NCBI GenBank assembly: GCA_963792075.1
Contig: CAWBUW010000012.1
Span: 2,480,001-2,544,000 of the forward strand
Source of the DNA: CAWBUW01 sp963792075
GTDB taxonomy: Bacteria > Chloroflexota > Anaerolineae > Anaerolineales > UBA4823
DNA length: 64,000 bases
Direction of reading: 5' to 3'
Positions 42,835 to 52,939 of this stretch are shown here, piece after piece. The notes beneath the pieces are model-generated. The model did not search any database and was not told the origin of the DNA. It was given only the letters and a program-made list of their open reading frames with translations. Both the position numbers and the translations under genes were made by a program. Position 1 is the stretch's first letter; each line of letters begins with the position of its first letter.

Positions 42835-43323
42835 ATGAGCACACTGCAACCGAATTCCCGGCATTGTTTTGTATGTGGATTATCCAACCCATTTGGTTTA
42901 CACCTGCGTTTCTATTCGATTGGCCCTGGTGAAGTGGAGGTACGCTATACCGTGCCAGAGCACTTTCAGGGATACCCAGGGGTGGTGCATGGGGGGATCG
43001 TCGCGGCCATGCTGGATGAGGCTGCCGGCAGGTCACACATGGGGGGCGAGACTCCACGCTTTATGTTCACTGCCAAGCTCGAAATTCGCTACCGGCAGAA
43101 TGTACCCGTAGGAGAACCACTGCGGTTGGTGGGCAAGGCAGGTAAGAGCCGGAGCCGTACAGCGACGGCCTCGGCATGGATCTACGATGCGCAAGACCAA
43201 CTGCTGGCAGAAGCAGACGCCTTATTGGTGGACGTGCCAGATGGAAACATGAATAATGCCGATCTGGAGACGCTGGGCTGGAGAGTGTATTCCGATGCGG
43301 AGTTGGAAGGGGGAGTAAGATGA
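42835..43323 (+). CDS. PaaI-type hotdog thioesterase
   Basis: A 162-residue single hotdog domain with CFVCGLSNPFGLHLRF near the start and the helix motif VVHGGIVAAMLDEAAG, where the Asp/Glu acts in thioester hydrolysis in the family. TAKLEIRYRQNVPVGEPL is also typical. The ATG at 42835 follows a TTG codon and an AAGGA site. It overlaps the next gene by ATGA. The physiological thioester is unknown. Confidence 0.88.
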   Translation: MSTLQPNSRHCFVCGLSNPFGLHLRFYSIGPGEVEVRYTVPEHFQGYPGVVHGGIVAAMLDEAAGRSHMGGETPRFMFTAKLEIRYRQNVPVGEPLRLVGKAGKSRSRTATASAWIYDAQDQLLAEADALLVDVPDGNMNNADLETLGWRVYSDAELEGGVR

Positions 43324-44087
43324 TTACTGAGTATCATCGACCGGAAACGATGGAAGCAGCTTTGGCACTGCTCGACCGGCCGCGCCCGGTCACACTGCCG
43401 ATGGGTGGGGGCACGGTGCTGAACCGGCCTGGACCTGAGCCCGTGGCTGTGGTCGACTTGCAATCGTTGGGGTTAGACGGCTGCGAACAAAGGGGAAACT
43501 TGCTGCTGCTGGGCGCGCGCCTGACTCTGCAAGCGTTATTAAACCTGCCCACAGCCTTACTGCCTGCCGCGCTGCGGGAAGCCATTCAGCACGAAGCAGG
43601 ATACAATTTGCGCCAGGCTGCAACGCTGGCGGGCAGCCTGGTGGCGTGTGACGGGCGTTCTGCGCTGGCAACCGCGCTGTTGGCCCTGGACGCTGGCCTG
43701 CACATCACCCGTTATCACCAGAAACAGCAAACGATTGGGTTGGGTGAATTCCTCCCCATGCGCTCGGAAAGCCTGAAAGGTGGATTGATCACCCAGGTAA
43801 CGCTGCCCGCGAAGGTAAAATTATCCTATCAATACGTAGCCCGCACTCCCGCAGACCTGCCCATTGTCTGTGTAGCGGTGGCAGCTTGGCCATCCGGACG
43901 CACACGCATTGCGCTGGGAGGCTGGGGCAAAGCGCCTCTCCTGGCGCTGGATGGCCCCGATGCCTCCGGTGGGCCGGAAGCAGCAGAAAGTGCATATTCC
44001 CAGGCCGAGGACGCCTGGGCCAGCGCCGCCTATCGCCGGCACACCGCGGCTGTGCTGGCGCAGCGCGGCTTGATTGAGTTAGGCTAG
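43320..44087 (+). CDS. Second molybdenum hydroxylase FAD-binding subunit
   Basis: A 255-residue CoxM/XdhB-like protein, shorter than the first copy. GGGTVLNRPG and LRQAATLAGSLVACDGRSALATALLALDA replace the usual AGGTDL and RNxATxGGN, so FAD-contact residues diverge. The C-terminal CO_deh_flav domain is short. It is coupled by ATGA to the thioesterase and followed by its own 2Fe-2S/Mo fusion after ~30 bases. Weak FAD motifs leave open whether it binds flavin. Confidence 0.85.
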   Translation: MITEYHRPETMEAALALLDRPRPVTLPMGGGTVLNRPGPEPVAVVDLQSLGLDGCEQRGNLLLLGARLTLQALLNLPTALLPAALREAIQHEAGYNLRQAATLAGSLVACDGRSALATALLALDAGLHITRYHQKQQTIGLGEFLPMRSESLKGGLITQVTLPAKVKLSYQYVARTPADLPIVCVAVAAWPSGRTRIALGGWGKAPLLALDGPDASGGPEAAESAYSQAEDAWASAAYRRHTAAVLAQRGLIELG

Positions 44088-44116
44088 GCGCTGTGAGAAC
44101 CGCTGTGGGAGGCAGG

Positions 44117-47100
44117 ATGGAGATTAAGCTGGACATCAACGGTGGAGAGTACGCTGCTGCCGTTACCCCCGGCGAGACGCTGTTAAAGGTGCTGCGTCGA
44201 CTGGGGTTCTTGAGTGTCAAGCATGGCTGCGAAACCGGAGAGTGTGGGGCGTGTGCGGTATTGGTAGATGGCAAACCGGTTAATTCTTGTGTGCTCCTGG
44301 CCGCGCAGGCTGAGGGGCATTCCATTGAGACCATCGAAGCGATGGGGCAACATCCTGAACAGGGCTGGAAACTGACGGAGGGGCTGCACCCCCTCCAGCG
44401 GGCTTTTGTGGAATCTGGGGCGATCCAATGCGGGTATTGTACGCCTGCGCAAATCCTGGCTGCCGCAGAGCTGCTGCGGCGCAACCCAACACCCACCGAA
44501 GCGGAGGTGCGCCAGGCTCTCTCCGGCGTGTTGTGCCGCTGCACCGGGTACGTCAAGCCGGTTGAAGCGGTGCTGCGCGCCGCGGCGGAGATAGCTTCCG
44601 CTGCCTCGGGTGAGAACATGACCGGTCTGCCGGTTATCCTGCCTGAGCCTCCCGGCGAGGAGCGCCCTTCTGACTCCTTTCCCGCAGCCGCTCCCGAAAC
44701 CGCGGTTACCACCCGGGCCATGCCCCGGGTGCTGGTAACGCCCCAGGCGCGCCAATGGCAGCGGGTGGGCAAACCCGAAGTAAAGGTGGATGCGGTCAAG
44801 CTGGTGCAGGGAAAACCGGCTTTTACGGCGGACTTTGAGAAACGGGATATGCTGGTGGCCAAGGTGCTCTTCAGTCCGTATGCCCACGCTAACATCAAGT
44901 CGATTGACGCCAGCCGGGCACGTGCGCTGGAGGGCGTGGCGGCTGTGCTGACCTGGCAGGATCTGCCGCGGGTAGTGTATTCCACTGCCGGCCAATCCGA
45001 TCCCATCCCTGGCCCTTTGGATACTTTTTCATTGGACCACAAGGTGCGCTTTGTGGGGGACCGCGTGGCCTTCGTGGCGGCTGAGACGGCAGAGATCGCC
45101 GAACAGGCCCTGGGCTTGATTGACGTGGAATATGAGCTGCTGCCAGAATTATTCGACCCGACGCAGGCGCAGGAGCCCGGAGCGCCGCGCCTGCACGATG
45201 AAGCAGAGTACGTGAACTTCGCCGACTCCGATGCCGGCCGCAACCTGGCCGCGAAAATCCACATTGACATCGGCGACGTAGAGAAAGGTTTTGCGGAAGC
45301 GGATTATGTTTTCGAAGAGGATTACGAGGTCCCCAAAGTCCAGCAGGCGCATATCGAGCCGCACGTGGTCGTCACGTACTGGGATGAAGATGACCGGCTG
45401 GTGATCCGCACGAGCACACAGGTGCCTTTCCACGTCCGGCGCATCCTGTCGCCGGTATTGAAGCTGCCTGTGAAGCGTATCCGGGTGATCAAGCCGCGTA
45501 TTGGGGGCGGCTTTGGCGGCAAACAAGAAGTGATGGTTGAAGATGTGGCAGCCCACCTGACGATCGCCACGCGCCGGCCGGTAATTTATGAATACACCCG
45601 CGAGGAGGAATTCGTTGCCTCACGCTCACGGCATCCTATGCGCATTCACATGAAAACGGGCGTGAAGAAGGACGGCACCCTTACCGCCAACGAAATGCGC
45701 ATACTGACCGATACAGGCGCTTACGGTTGTCACGCGCTGACCGTCACCGGGAACACCGGGCATAAGTCCATGGCGCTGTACGTGGGCGATGGTGTTTACC
45801 GCCAGAAGCCCAACATCCGCTTCCACGCGGAGATCGTCTACACCAACCATCCACCCGCCGGGGCATATCGCGGGTATGGCGTACCGCAGGGCTACTGGCC
45901 GCTAGAACGCCATATGGAGAGGATTGCGCGCCGGCTTGAGCTTGACCCATTGGATTTCCGTCTGAAGAACGCACTCCGCGCGGGCGAGCTGCATCCCTTC
46001 AGCACCGCCTGGAGCGAAGGCCGTGAGCCGCGCCCTGAGACGATTGAAACCTGTGGGCTGGAAGAATGCGTCCGCCAGGGACGGGCTGCGATCGGATGGG
46101 ACCAAAAATACAAGAACCCCGATTGGCAGGTCGTACGCGACGCACAGGGGCAGGTGGTACCGTACCTGCGCAGAGGGATTGGGGTTGCTATGGTGATGCA
46201 GGGCACTGCCATCCCCTACCTGGACATGGGCGCAGCCAGCATCAAAATGAATGATGATGGCTCGTTTAACCTGCTTATCGGCGCAACGGATTTGGGCACC
46301 GGCTCGGATACGGTATTGGCGCAGATGGCAGCCGAGGTGCTGGGCGTTGCCGTGGATGATATCATCACCTATTCATCCGATACCGACTTCACGCCATTTG
46401 ATAAGGGCGCATATGCCTCCAGTACAACGTATATCTCCGGTGGTGCCGTGGTCCGCGCGGCGCAGCAGGCAGCCGAGCGCATCCGTCTCCGGGCAGCCCG
46501 GATGCTCAATGAAAAAAATGCGGGTCCGAAGCCCGTCACGAAGGACGAAATACGCCTGGCAGATCGCAAGGCCAGCGCTCCCGATGGGCGGAGCGTGACG
46601 ATGGAAGCGATCGGTTACGATTCGCTGCACCATGCAGATCAGGAACAGATCATGGGCGTGGCCTCTTACCTTTCGCCTGTTTCACCGCCTCCGTTCGGGG
46701 CCCAATTCGCAGAATTGACTGTGGATATTGAAACCGGGCAGGTGCGTGTAGATCGCCTGGTGATGGCAGTGGACTCGGGTGTGATCGTCAACCCGGTTAC
46801 CGCCTCGGGGCAAATCGAAGGCGGCATGACCCAGGCATTGGGCTATGCAGTCTGTGAAGAAATGCGTTATGATGTACATGGGCGTGCCAGAGAGCGCGAT
46901 TTCGGCGATTATCACATTTTCCAGGCGCATGAGATGCCAGAGCTAGAAACAATCTTTGTGGAAACTTTCGAGCCATCACACCCGTTTGGTGTGAAAGCAG
47001 TCGCAGAAATCCCTATGGATGGGGTGGCTCCCGCCGTTGGAAACGCGGTCCTGGATGCTTGCGGCGCGGATATCCTGGCCAACCCGATCACACCTGAAAA

Positions 47101-47134
47101 AGTATGGCAAGCGTTAAGAAAGAGTAACATATGA
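44117..47134 (+). CDS. Second fused 2Fe-2S/Mo hydroxylase subunit
   Basis: A 1005-residue fusion. Cluster Cys38, 43, 46, 58 and 105, 108, 140, 142 lie in the N-terminal part (CGYCTPA, LCRCTGY). A 60-residue Pro/Ala-rich linker leads to the Mo subunit: GGGFGGKQE, PAGAYRGYG, GATDLGTGS and the Glu in VKAVAEIPMDG. It differs from the first copy in the last motif (AVAE in place of GVGE) and in sequence throughout, so substrates probably differ. The ATG at 44117 has GGAGG just upstream; a GTG 24 bases earlier lacks one. It overlaps the cyclase gene by ATGA. Confidence 0.92.
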   Translation: MEIKLDINGGEYAAAVTPGETLLKVLRRLGFLSVKHGCETGECGACAVLVDGKPVNSCVLLAAQAEGHSIETIEAMGQHPEQGWKLTEGLHPLQRAFVESGAIQCGYCTPAQILAAAELLRRNPTPTEAEVRQALSGVLCRCTGYVKPVEAVLRAAAEIASAASGENMTGLPVILPEPPGEERPSDSFPAAAPETAVTTRAMPRVLVTPQARQWQRVGKPEVKVDAVKLVQGKPAFTADFEKRDMLVAKVLFSPYAHANIKSIDASRARALEGVAAVLTWQDLPRVVYSTAGQSDPIPGPLDTFSLDHKVRFVGDRVAFVAAETAEIAEQALGLIDVEYELLPELFDPTQAQEPGAPRLHDEAEYVNFADSDAGRNLAAKIHIDIGDVEKGFAEADYVFEEDYEVPKVQQAHIEPHVVVTYWDEDDRLVIRTSTQVPFHVRRILSPVLKLPVKRIRVIKPRIGGGFGGKQEVMVEDVAAHLTIATRRPVIYEYTREEEFVASRSRHPMRIHMKTGVKKDGTLTANEMRILTDTGAYGCHALTVTGNTGHKSMALYVGDGVYRQKPNIRFHAEIVYTNHPPAGAYRGYGVPQGYWPLERHMERIARRLELDPLDFRLKNALRAGELHPFSTAWSEGREPRPETIETCGLEECVRQGRAAIGWDQKYKNPDWQVVRDAQGQVVPYLRRGIGVAMVMQGTAIPYLDMGAASIKMNDDGSFNLLIGATDLGTGSDTVLAQMAAEVLGVAVDDIITYSSDTDFTPFDKGAYASSTTYISGGAVVRAAQQAAERIRLRAARMLNEKNAGPKPVTKDEIRLADRKASAPDGRSVTMEAIGYDSLHHADQEQIMGVASYLSPVSPPPFGAQFAELTVDIETGQVRVDRLVMAVDSGVIVNPVTASGQIEGGMTQALGYAVCEEMRYDVHGRARERDFGDYHIFQAHEMPELETIFVETFEPSHPFGVKAVAEIPMDGVAPAVGNAVLDACGADILANPITPEKVWQALRKSNI

Positions 47135-49213
47135 CTTCTCCACTCCAGTCAATTCGATACCCAGAAGAACGCCGTGTGGCAACCGTGCTGTTTGCAGATG
47201 TGCATGGTTTTACACACCTGGCAGAAGAGCAGGATTTTGAAGCTATCAGTGACCTGATTAAGGAAGTCTGGGTCCGCCTGGATACCATTATCGAGTCCAA
47301 TGGTGGATATATTGACAAGCACATTGGCGATGCGGTGATGGCAGTGTGGGGAGCGCCTTATGCTGGAGAAGGGGACGCGGAACGGGCTGTAACGACAGCC
47401 ATGAAGTTGCAAGAGTTCAATCCAGGAATACGTACGCGGATCTTCTCGCCCAGGGGTGAAAGAGCTAAAGATTCGAGTAGGGGTGAATACAGGTTTCGTA
47501 TTGGCCGGGTACGTAGGACTGCGGGATGAATATACGGTGATGGGGGATACGGTCAACGTCGCCAACCGGCTTGAGAATGTGGCTGAACCAGGTAGCGTGA
47601 TCATCAGCGAAGGCACCTTCCGGCTGGTGCGCGGCCTGTTCATGGTACGCCGGCTGGCATCGCCCCTTCAGTTAAGGGGAAAGACAGAGCCAGTGACGGC
47701 TTATCTGGTCGATGGGGTTGTTCCACAAGGACAGGTGCAGTACCAGCGGGGGGACAGCCTGGAGACACACATGGTTGCCCGGCAGGCCGAGATGGAGCGC
47801 CTGAACGAGCTCTACAAAAAATGCCTGCAAACGGGACGCCCTATCCTGGCGCTTGTAACCGGAGAGTCAGGCTTGGGAAAGTCGCGCTTGATGATGGAGT
47901 TTACCAGCCATTTGCAGACCAGTGAGACCAACCTGACTTTGCTTTCGGCCCGAGCATTGGCCCAGGCCGCTCAGGTACCGTTCTTCTTGTGGAAATCGCT
48001 GTGGCATTTTCGATTTGGCTTGATGGACGAAGATCCCTTGGAGCTGGCGCAAGAGAAATTCCTGCGTGAGTTCCAGCGTCTTTGGGGAAGGCAGTTAGGC
48101 CCGGTATCCAGTATCGAGGCTGCCCATTTCATCGGCAGCCTGACCGGCCTGGATTGGCCGAACAGTCCTTTCCTGGCTAAAATCGGGAAGAACATGGAGG
48201 CGCGCACGCAGCGGGCTTTCGAATTAACGCGCGAGCTTTTCCACCGTTTGAGCTCTTACACCCCAACCGTGTTAATCCTGGATGATTTGCAGTGGGCCGA
48301 CAGCGGCAGCCTGGAATTGCTGTCTTATCTGATCGATCCGACCGAAAATCAGTATCCATTGATGATTCTGGTCGGCTCGCGGCCTGAACTCCTGGCTCGC
48401 CAGCCGCGTTGGAACAATTTTGCCGAGATCGTGGAATTAAAACCTTTACCTATCGATGCGGATATTGTCGGACAGGCTTTCCCGGATCTAAAGAATATGC
48501 CCAAAGAAGTTTTACAGGAATTGGCCGTGCGGGCAGATGGCAACCCTTATTTCTTGGAAGAGATGGTGAAAGGGTTGCTTAAATCGCTTCCCGGCGGTCC
48601 GTCTGCTGTACTGCCTACAGACCAGATGCTGGTCCGGCTGCGCGCTACTCAACCCGAGTCCTTACGGGTGATGCTGCAAGCGCGCCTGGATGGCCTGTCC
48701 CGCGAGGCGCGCTCGATTGCGTTGTTGGCCTCGGTGGTTGGACGCGTGTTTTGGGTGGGTGCTATCTTTGCCCAGGCGCGCATCACCGAAGGCAGCGGCA
48801 CCGGTCCGCTCTCACTTCCGCTTTCCGATGACGTGATCAACCGCCTGATCCAGGACGCGCTGCGCCAACTGTCGCGGGCTGAGTTAGCATTTCCTCGGGC
48901 CAACAGCCGCTTTTCTGGCGATCAGGAATTCATCTTCAAACATTCGCTTCTGCGCGAAGTTGCTTACGGTTTAATTCCCCATAAGAACCGGGCTCGCTAC
49001 CACCTGGCTGTCGCCATGTGGATGGCGGACCATCCCAATCCGGATTTCCAGATCATGGCTGCCGAGCACTTTGAACGCGGCGGCGCCATCGGCGAGGCGG
49101 TGAAGTATTATGATCGCGCCGCGGAATACTCGCTGCAGCGCGGCGCAGTCCAGGAAGCCAAAGGGATGCTGCAGCATGCCGTCGATCTGCGGCAGGGGAA
49201 GCGAAGCGTGTGA
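47131..49213 (+). CDS. Class III nucleotidyl cyclase fused to an AAA-type ATPase, frameshifted
   Basis: Two overlapping frames give a ~690-residue protein. The first holds the cyclase core with both metal Asp (Asp23 in LFADVHGFT, Asp67 in KHIGDAV). The second continues with RVGVNTGFVLAGYVG, EYTVMGDTVNVANRLE and a long ATPase region with Walker A GESGLGKS and Walker B-like LILDDLQWAD. The frame changes by +1 between about 47425 and 47456, next to a GGGG run. The intact catalytic residues and the continuity of family motifs argue for a recent indel or sequence error. The gene overlaps the Mo subunit by ATGA. It could produce a cyclic nucleotide under control of the ATPase/STAND region. Confidence 0.85.
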
Positions 49214-49231
49214 AGGAGCAAGCTTGACGAA

Positions 49232-50575
49232 ATGACCAGAACTTATGTGATCGGGCATGTAAATCCAGATACCGACTCGATTGCTTCGGCGATGGGTTAT
49301 GCCTGGTTGCTGCGCGAGCGGGATGATAGCGATGCGGTTGCCGCGCGAGCAGGGGCTACCAACCCGCAAACCACCTGGGTTCTCAAGCGCCTCGGATTAG
49401 AAGCGCCATTGCTGCTGACCGATGCTTCGCCCCGTTTTGAAGCAGTCACCCGGCGATTGGACACCACCACACCGGACAGCATGTTGCGCGAAGCCTGGGC
49501 GATTTCAAGCCGCACCGGAGGCGTCGCTCCGATTGTGGAAGAAGACGGGAAGCCTTACGGAATGATTTCGGGGCTGAGCCTGTTTGATTACCTGACGCGC
49601 ATGATCGGGCGGCATGCGAACCGGCAAGAGATGCGCATCAGTGAGCTGCTGGACATTCCCTGCCGGGAGGCCTGCGATACGAGCGTGCCGCGCTATCCCG
49701 CCAAAACACGCATCCGCGATCTGGTGAATCGCATCCTGCGGGAAGAACAAAACGATTTTCTGGTCGTGGATGAAAACGGCCTTTACTTGGGCGTGACCCG
49801 CCAGCGGGACGTGCTCAACCCGCCGCGTATCCGGGTGATCCTGGTGGACCACAACGAGCCGGGCCAGGCGCTGGGCTCATTAGAAGAAGCGGAATTGGTT
49901 GAGATCCTGGACCACCACCGTTTGGGCAACCCTTCCACGATCATCCCGATCCGCTTCACGGTGGACATTGTGGGCAGCACAAGCACATTGGTCTCTGAAC
50001 GGATCGAGGATAGTGGGCTGAGCGCGCCGCCGGCCCTGGCAGGGATGCTGTTGTCTGGGCTGCTGTCCGACACTTTGATCCTGACTTCGCCAACCACCAC
50101 CGACCGTGACCGGAGGGCAGCGGAAAGGCTGGGGCGCTGGGCCTTTACGCGCAACGCTCCGCTTGCCGGTGAGACGGTCCAATCCTATGGCCAGCAGGTG
50201 CTGCGGGCCGGCGCCGGACTTTCGACCCGCGACCCCGAGGAGATCGTCAATACCGACCTGAAACAGTATGAAGGTGGTGGATATACCTTCGCCATTGCCC
50301 AGGTGGAAGTGACGGACCTGCAGCAGCTCGACGAGCACCTGCCGGCCTTGAAAAAAGCCCTGGATGATCTGCGTGAACGGCGCGGTTTAAATTTCGCCAT
50401 GTTGATGGTCACCGATGTAGTGGAGGGTACCAGCCGTCTGGTAACTGCAAACGCACCGGTCATCCTGGAGGACTTACCCTATATCATCCAACCCGATGGG
50501 ACTTACCTCGCGGCAGACGTGGTCTCGCGCAAGAAACAGCTTTTACCGGCCGTGCTGGGTTTACTGGAGAGGTAA
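49232..50575 (+). CDS. Family II (DHH) inorganic pyrophosphatase with CBS domains
   Basis: A 447-residue protein. The DHH metal motifs are GHVNPDTDSIASAMGYA near the start, VDHNEP and EILDHHRLGNP, and the DHHA2 end carries SRKKQLLPAVL. Between the first motif and the rest, a pair of CBS domains (~70-200) is inserted (PDSMLREAW...GVAPIVEEDGKPYGMISG and RIRDLVNRIL...FLVVDENGLYLGVT). This is the nucleotide-regulated CBS-PPase architecture, without a DRTGG domain. It hydrolyses pyrophosphate with Mn or Co. It overlaps xdhC by one base (TAATG). Confidence 0.92.
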   Translation: MTRTYVIGHVNPDTDSIASAMGYAWLLRERDDSDAVAARAGATNPQTTWVLKRLGLEAPLLLTDASPRFEAVTRRLDTTTPDSMLREAWAISSRTGGVAPIVEEDGKPYGMISGLSLFDYLTRMIGRHANRQEMRISELLDIPCREACDTSVPRYPAKTRIRDLVNRILREEQNDFLVVDENGLYLGVTRQRDVLNPPRIRVILVDHNEPGQALGSLEEAELVEILDHHRLGNPSTIIPIRFTVDIVGSTSTLVSERIEDSGLSAPPALAGMLLSGLLSDTLILTSPTTTDRDRRAAERLGRWAFTRNAPLAGETVQSYGQQVLRAGAGLSTRDPEEIVNTDLKQYEGGGYTFAIAQVEVTDLQQLDEHLPALKKALDDLRERRGLNFAMLMVTDVVEGTSRLVTANAPVILEDLPYIIQPDGTYLAADVVSRKKQLLPAVLGLLER

Positions 50576-51408
50576 TGACATCCATCTACGAGGCTTTATT
50601 CAAATTGGAAGAAGAGAATGAAATGGCTGCGCTGTGCACGATCGTGCGCAGCCAGGGTTCGACCCCGCGGCATACCAGCAGTAAAATGTTGGTCTACCCG
50701 GACGGGCGCATCTTGGGGAGTGTTGGCGGGGGGGAACTGGAAAACAGAGTGATTGCTGAGGCTTTGCAGGCGATGAACGAACGCCGCTCACGTTTTCTGG
50801 AATATCAAATGACGGATATCCAGAAGGGCGACCCGGGCATTTGCGGGGGGCAGGTGGAGGTATTCGTGGAACCAATCCAACCGAAACCAGTGTTGGTCGT
50901 GATCGGCGTAGGGCATGTCGGAAAGGCAGTGGTGCACCTGGCGAGATGGTTGGGTTTCTACGTGGTGGTTAGTGATGACCGGCCTGAGTTCTGCAATCCA
51001 CAGGCAACTCCAGAAGCGCATGCCTATTACACCGGGCCCATGGCAGACCTGCCCAGGCAGATGAAGATCACCCCGTGGACTTATCTTGTGCTGGCCACGC
51101 GGGGAGTGGCAGTCGATGTACCCGGTCTGCCAGCTTTGCTGGGTACCCCCGCAGCTTATATCGGTGTGATTGGATCCAAAAGGCGCTGGGCCATGACCTG
51201 CAAGCAGCTCCAGGAGGCTGGTATGGATCCTGAGCGTTTGAAGCAGGTGCACTCGCCGATCGGGTTAGAGCTGAAAGCTGAAACGCCAGAGGAAATCGCG
51301 GTATCGATCCTGGCGGAGATCATCATGCTGCGGGAGGGCGGGGATGGGAAAGCAATGAGCAAGCCAAAGATGCAAACGGATGCTGCTCAGGAACGAGCGA
51401 GACCATGA
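50575..51408 (+). CDS. XdhC/CoxI-family molybdenum-cofactor maturation protein
   Basis: A 277-residue protein with the XdhC N-terminal motif GSTPRHTSSKMLVYPDGRILGSVGGGELE and a Rossmann-like C-terminal part (VVIGVGHVGKAVVHLARWLGFYVVVSDDR, YIGVIGSKRR). XdhC proteins bind the molybdenum cofactor and promote its sulfuration and insertion into hydroxylases, consistent with three hydroxylase sets in this block. It overlaps the next gene by ATGA. The C-terminal ~25 residues are polar and variable. Confidence 0.93.
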   Translation: MTSIYEALFKLEEENEMAALCTIVRSQGSTPRHTSSKMLVYPDGRILGSVGGGELENRVIAEALQAMNERRSRFLEYQMTDIQKGDPGICGGQVEVFVEPIQPKPVLVVIGVGHVGKAVVHLARWLGFYVVVSDDRPEFCNPQATPEAHAYYTGPMADLPRQMKITPWTYLVLATRGVAVDVPGLPALLGTPAAYIGVIGSKRRWAMTCKQLQEAGMDPERLKQVHSPIGLELKAETPEEIAVSILAEIIMLREGGDGKAMSKPKMQTDAAQERARP

Positions 51409-52850
51409 CGTGGAGCAGTTATGTAAATGCAACCGACCTGGACCAGGCGCTGCAAATCCTGGCAGAGAGGGGAAGTAAGGCGCGGGTTGTCGCGGGGGCA
51501 ACGGACCTCCTGTTGGAAATGGAACGCGGCGTCCGCACTGGGATTGAAACTTTAGTTGACCTGACGCGTATCCCCGGGTTGGACGAGATCGTATTGGATG
51601 AGCAGGGCCTGATCCACCTGGGGCCAATGGTGACGCACAATCACTGCGTGGCTTCGAAGCTGATCGTGGAACAAGGTTTCCCCCTGGCGATGGCGTGCTT
51701 CGAAGTGGGCGCGCCGCAGATCCGCAACCGGGGAACGGTGGCGGGCAACCTGATCACCGCCTCGCCTGCCAATGACACGATCGCCCCACTGATGGCTTTG
51801 GGGGCGAGCGTCGTGCTGCGATCCCTGCGTGGGCAGCGGACGATCCGACTGCAGGATTTCTATAAGGGCGTGCGTAAGACGGTGATGCAGGCAGATGAAG
51901 TGCTCGTGGATATATTTTTCCCTCCGCTGCCGGTGAATGCCCACGGGACATTTATCAAGTTGGGGCTCCGGCGTGCACAGGCGATCTCGGTGGTGAATGC
52001 TGCGGCAGTAGTGGCGTGGGACCCGCAGATCAAAAGGCGGGATGGTGACATCCTCCGGGCGGCCATCACCCTGGGCTCAGTCGCGCCCACGATCGTCCAC
52101 GCCTCTGAAGCAGAGGCTTACCTGGCGGGTAAAAAGTTAACCGAGGCGACGATAGAACAGGCGGCGCTCCTGGCGCAGCAAGCCGTGCATCCGATTGGCG
52201 ACGTGCGCGGCTCTGCAAGCTACCGCTTAGAACTCGTGCGTGTCGCTGTGCTGCGCGCTTTGCGTGCGTTGGCAAGTGGCACGGAACGAGAGCCGTTCCC
52301 GCGCCAGCCGGTCATGCTGTGGGGGCGGGGGTATCGCCGGAATGCTGCCGGTCTGGGTCAATCCCGTGTGGATGCTGCTAAGACAACGGAGACGCAGCCG
52401 ATCCTCACCCGCATCAATGGAAAGGAATACCGGTTTGAGGGCGGACAGCACAAGAATTTGCTACGCCTGCTACGTGAGGATGCGGGACTCATCGGGACCA
52501 AGGAAGGCTGTGCCGAAGGGGAGTGCGGCGCCTGTACCGTGATCCTGGATGGCGTCGCCGTGATGAGCTGCCTGGTGCCTGCCCCGCGCGCACACGGCGC
52601 TGAAATCACCACGGTCGAGGGGCTGGCTCAAGAGGGCGCTCTGCATCCGGTCCAGGAAGCCTTTATTCACGCAGGGGCGGTACAATGTGGTTACTGTACC
52701 CCCGGTTTTTTGATGTCTGCTGCGGTATTGTTGGAAGAGCAGCCTGCGCCCTCACGCCAGCAAGTGAAACAGGCGATTACAGGGAATTTGTGCCGCTGTA
52801 CCGGTTATTATAAAATCGTGGAAGCAATTGAGAGAGCCTCTGCGCGCTAA
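51405..52850 (+). CDS. FAD-subunit/2Fe-2S-subunit fusion of a third molybdenum hydroxylase
   Basis: A 481-residue fusion in the order FAD domain then ferredoxin domain. Residues 1-~290 have AGATDLLLEMERG and VGAPQIRNRGTVAGNLITASPAND. Residues ~335-481 have the eight cluster Cys (GCAEGECGAC, CGYCTPG, LCRCTGY). No Mo subunit follows before the block ends, so a partner encoded elsewhere, or one of the other two Mo subunits, must complete it. It is coupled to xdhC. The next gene starts 90 bases later. Confidence 0.9.
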   Translation: MTWSSYVNATDLDQALQILAERGSKARVVAGATDLLLEMERGVRTGIETLVDLTRIPGLDEIVLDEQGLIHLGPMVTHNHCVASKLIVEQGFPLAMACFEVGAPQIRNRGTVAGNLITASPANDTIAPLMALGASVVLRSLRGQRTIRLQDFYKGVRKTVMQADEVLVDIFFPPLPVNAHGTFIKLGLRRAQAISVVNAAAVVAWDPQIKRRDGDILRAAITLGSVAPTIVHASEAEAYLAGKKLTEATIEQAALLAQQAVHPIGDVRGSASYRLELVRVAVLRALRALASGTEREPFPRQPVMLWGRGYRRNAAGLGQSRVDAAKTTETQPILTRINGKEYRFEGGQHKNLLRLLREDAGLIGTKEGCAEGECGACTVILDGVAVMSCLVPAPRAHGAEITTVEGLAQEGALHPVQEAFIHAGAVQCGYCTPGFLMSAAVLLEEQPAPSRQQVKQAITGNLCRCTGYYKIVEAIERASAR

Positions 52851-52939
52851 CGGGCAGAAATATTCATGGAGTCCGGCCCGCCCGGCAGCGCTGGATTCCC
52901 ACGTTTTCATGTTTATGTACCAGGAAGGAGCAAAGTTCG

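Noticed and set aside
43789..45270. A 493-residue minus-strand frame opposite the second hydroxylase genes
   Set aside because: The Ser/Ala/Arg-rich composition is that of an antisense shadow; the plus frame contains all hydroxylase motifs.
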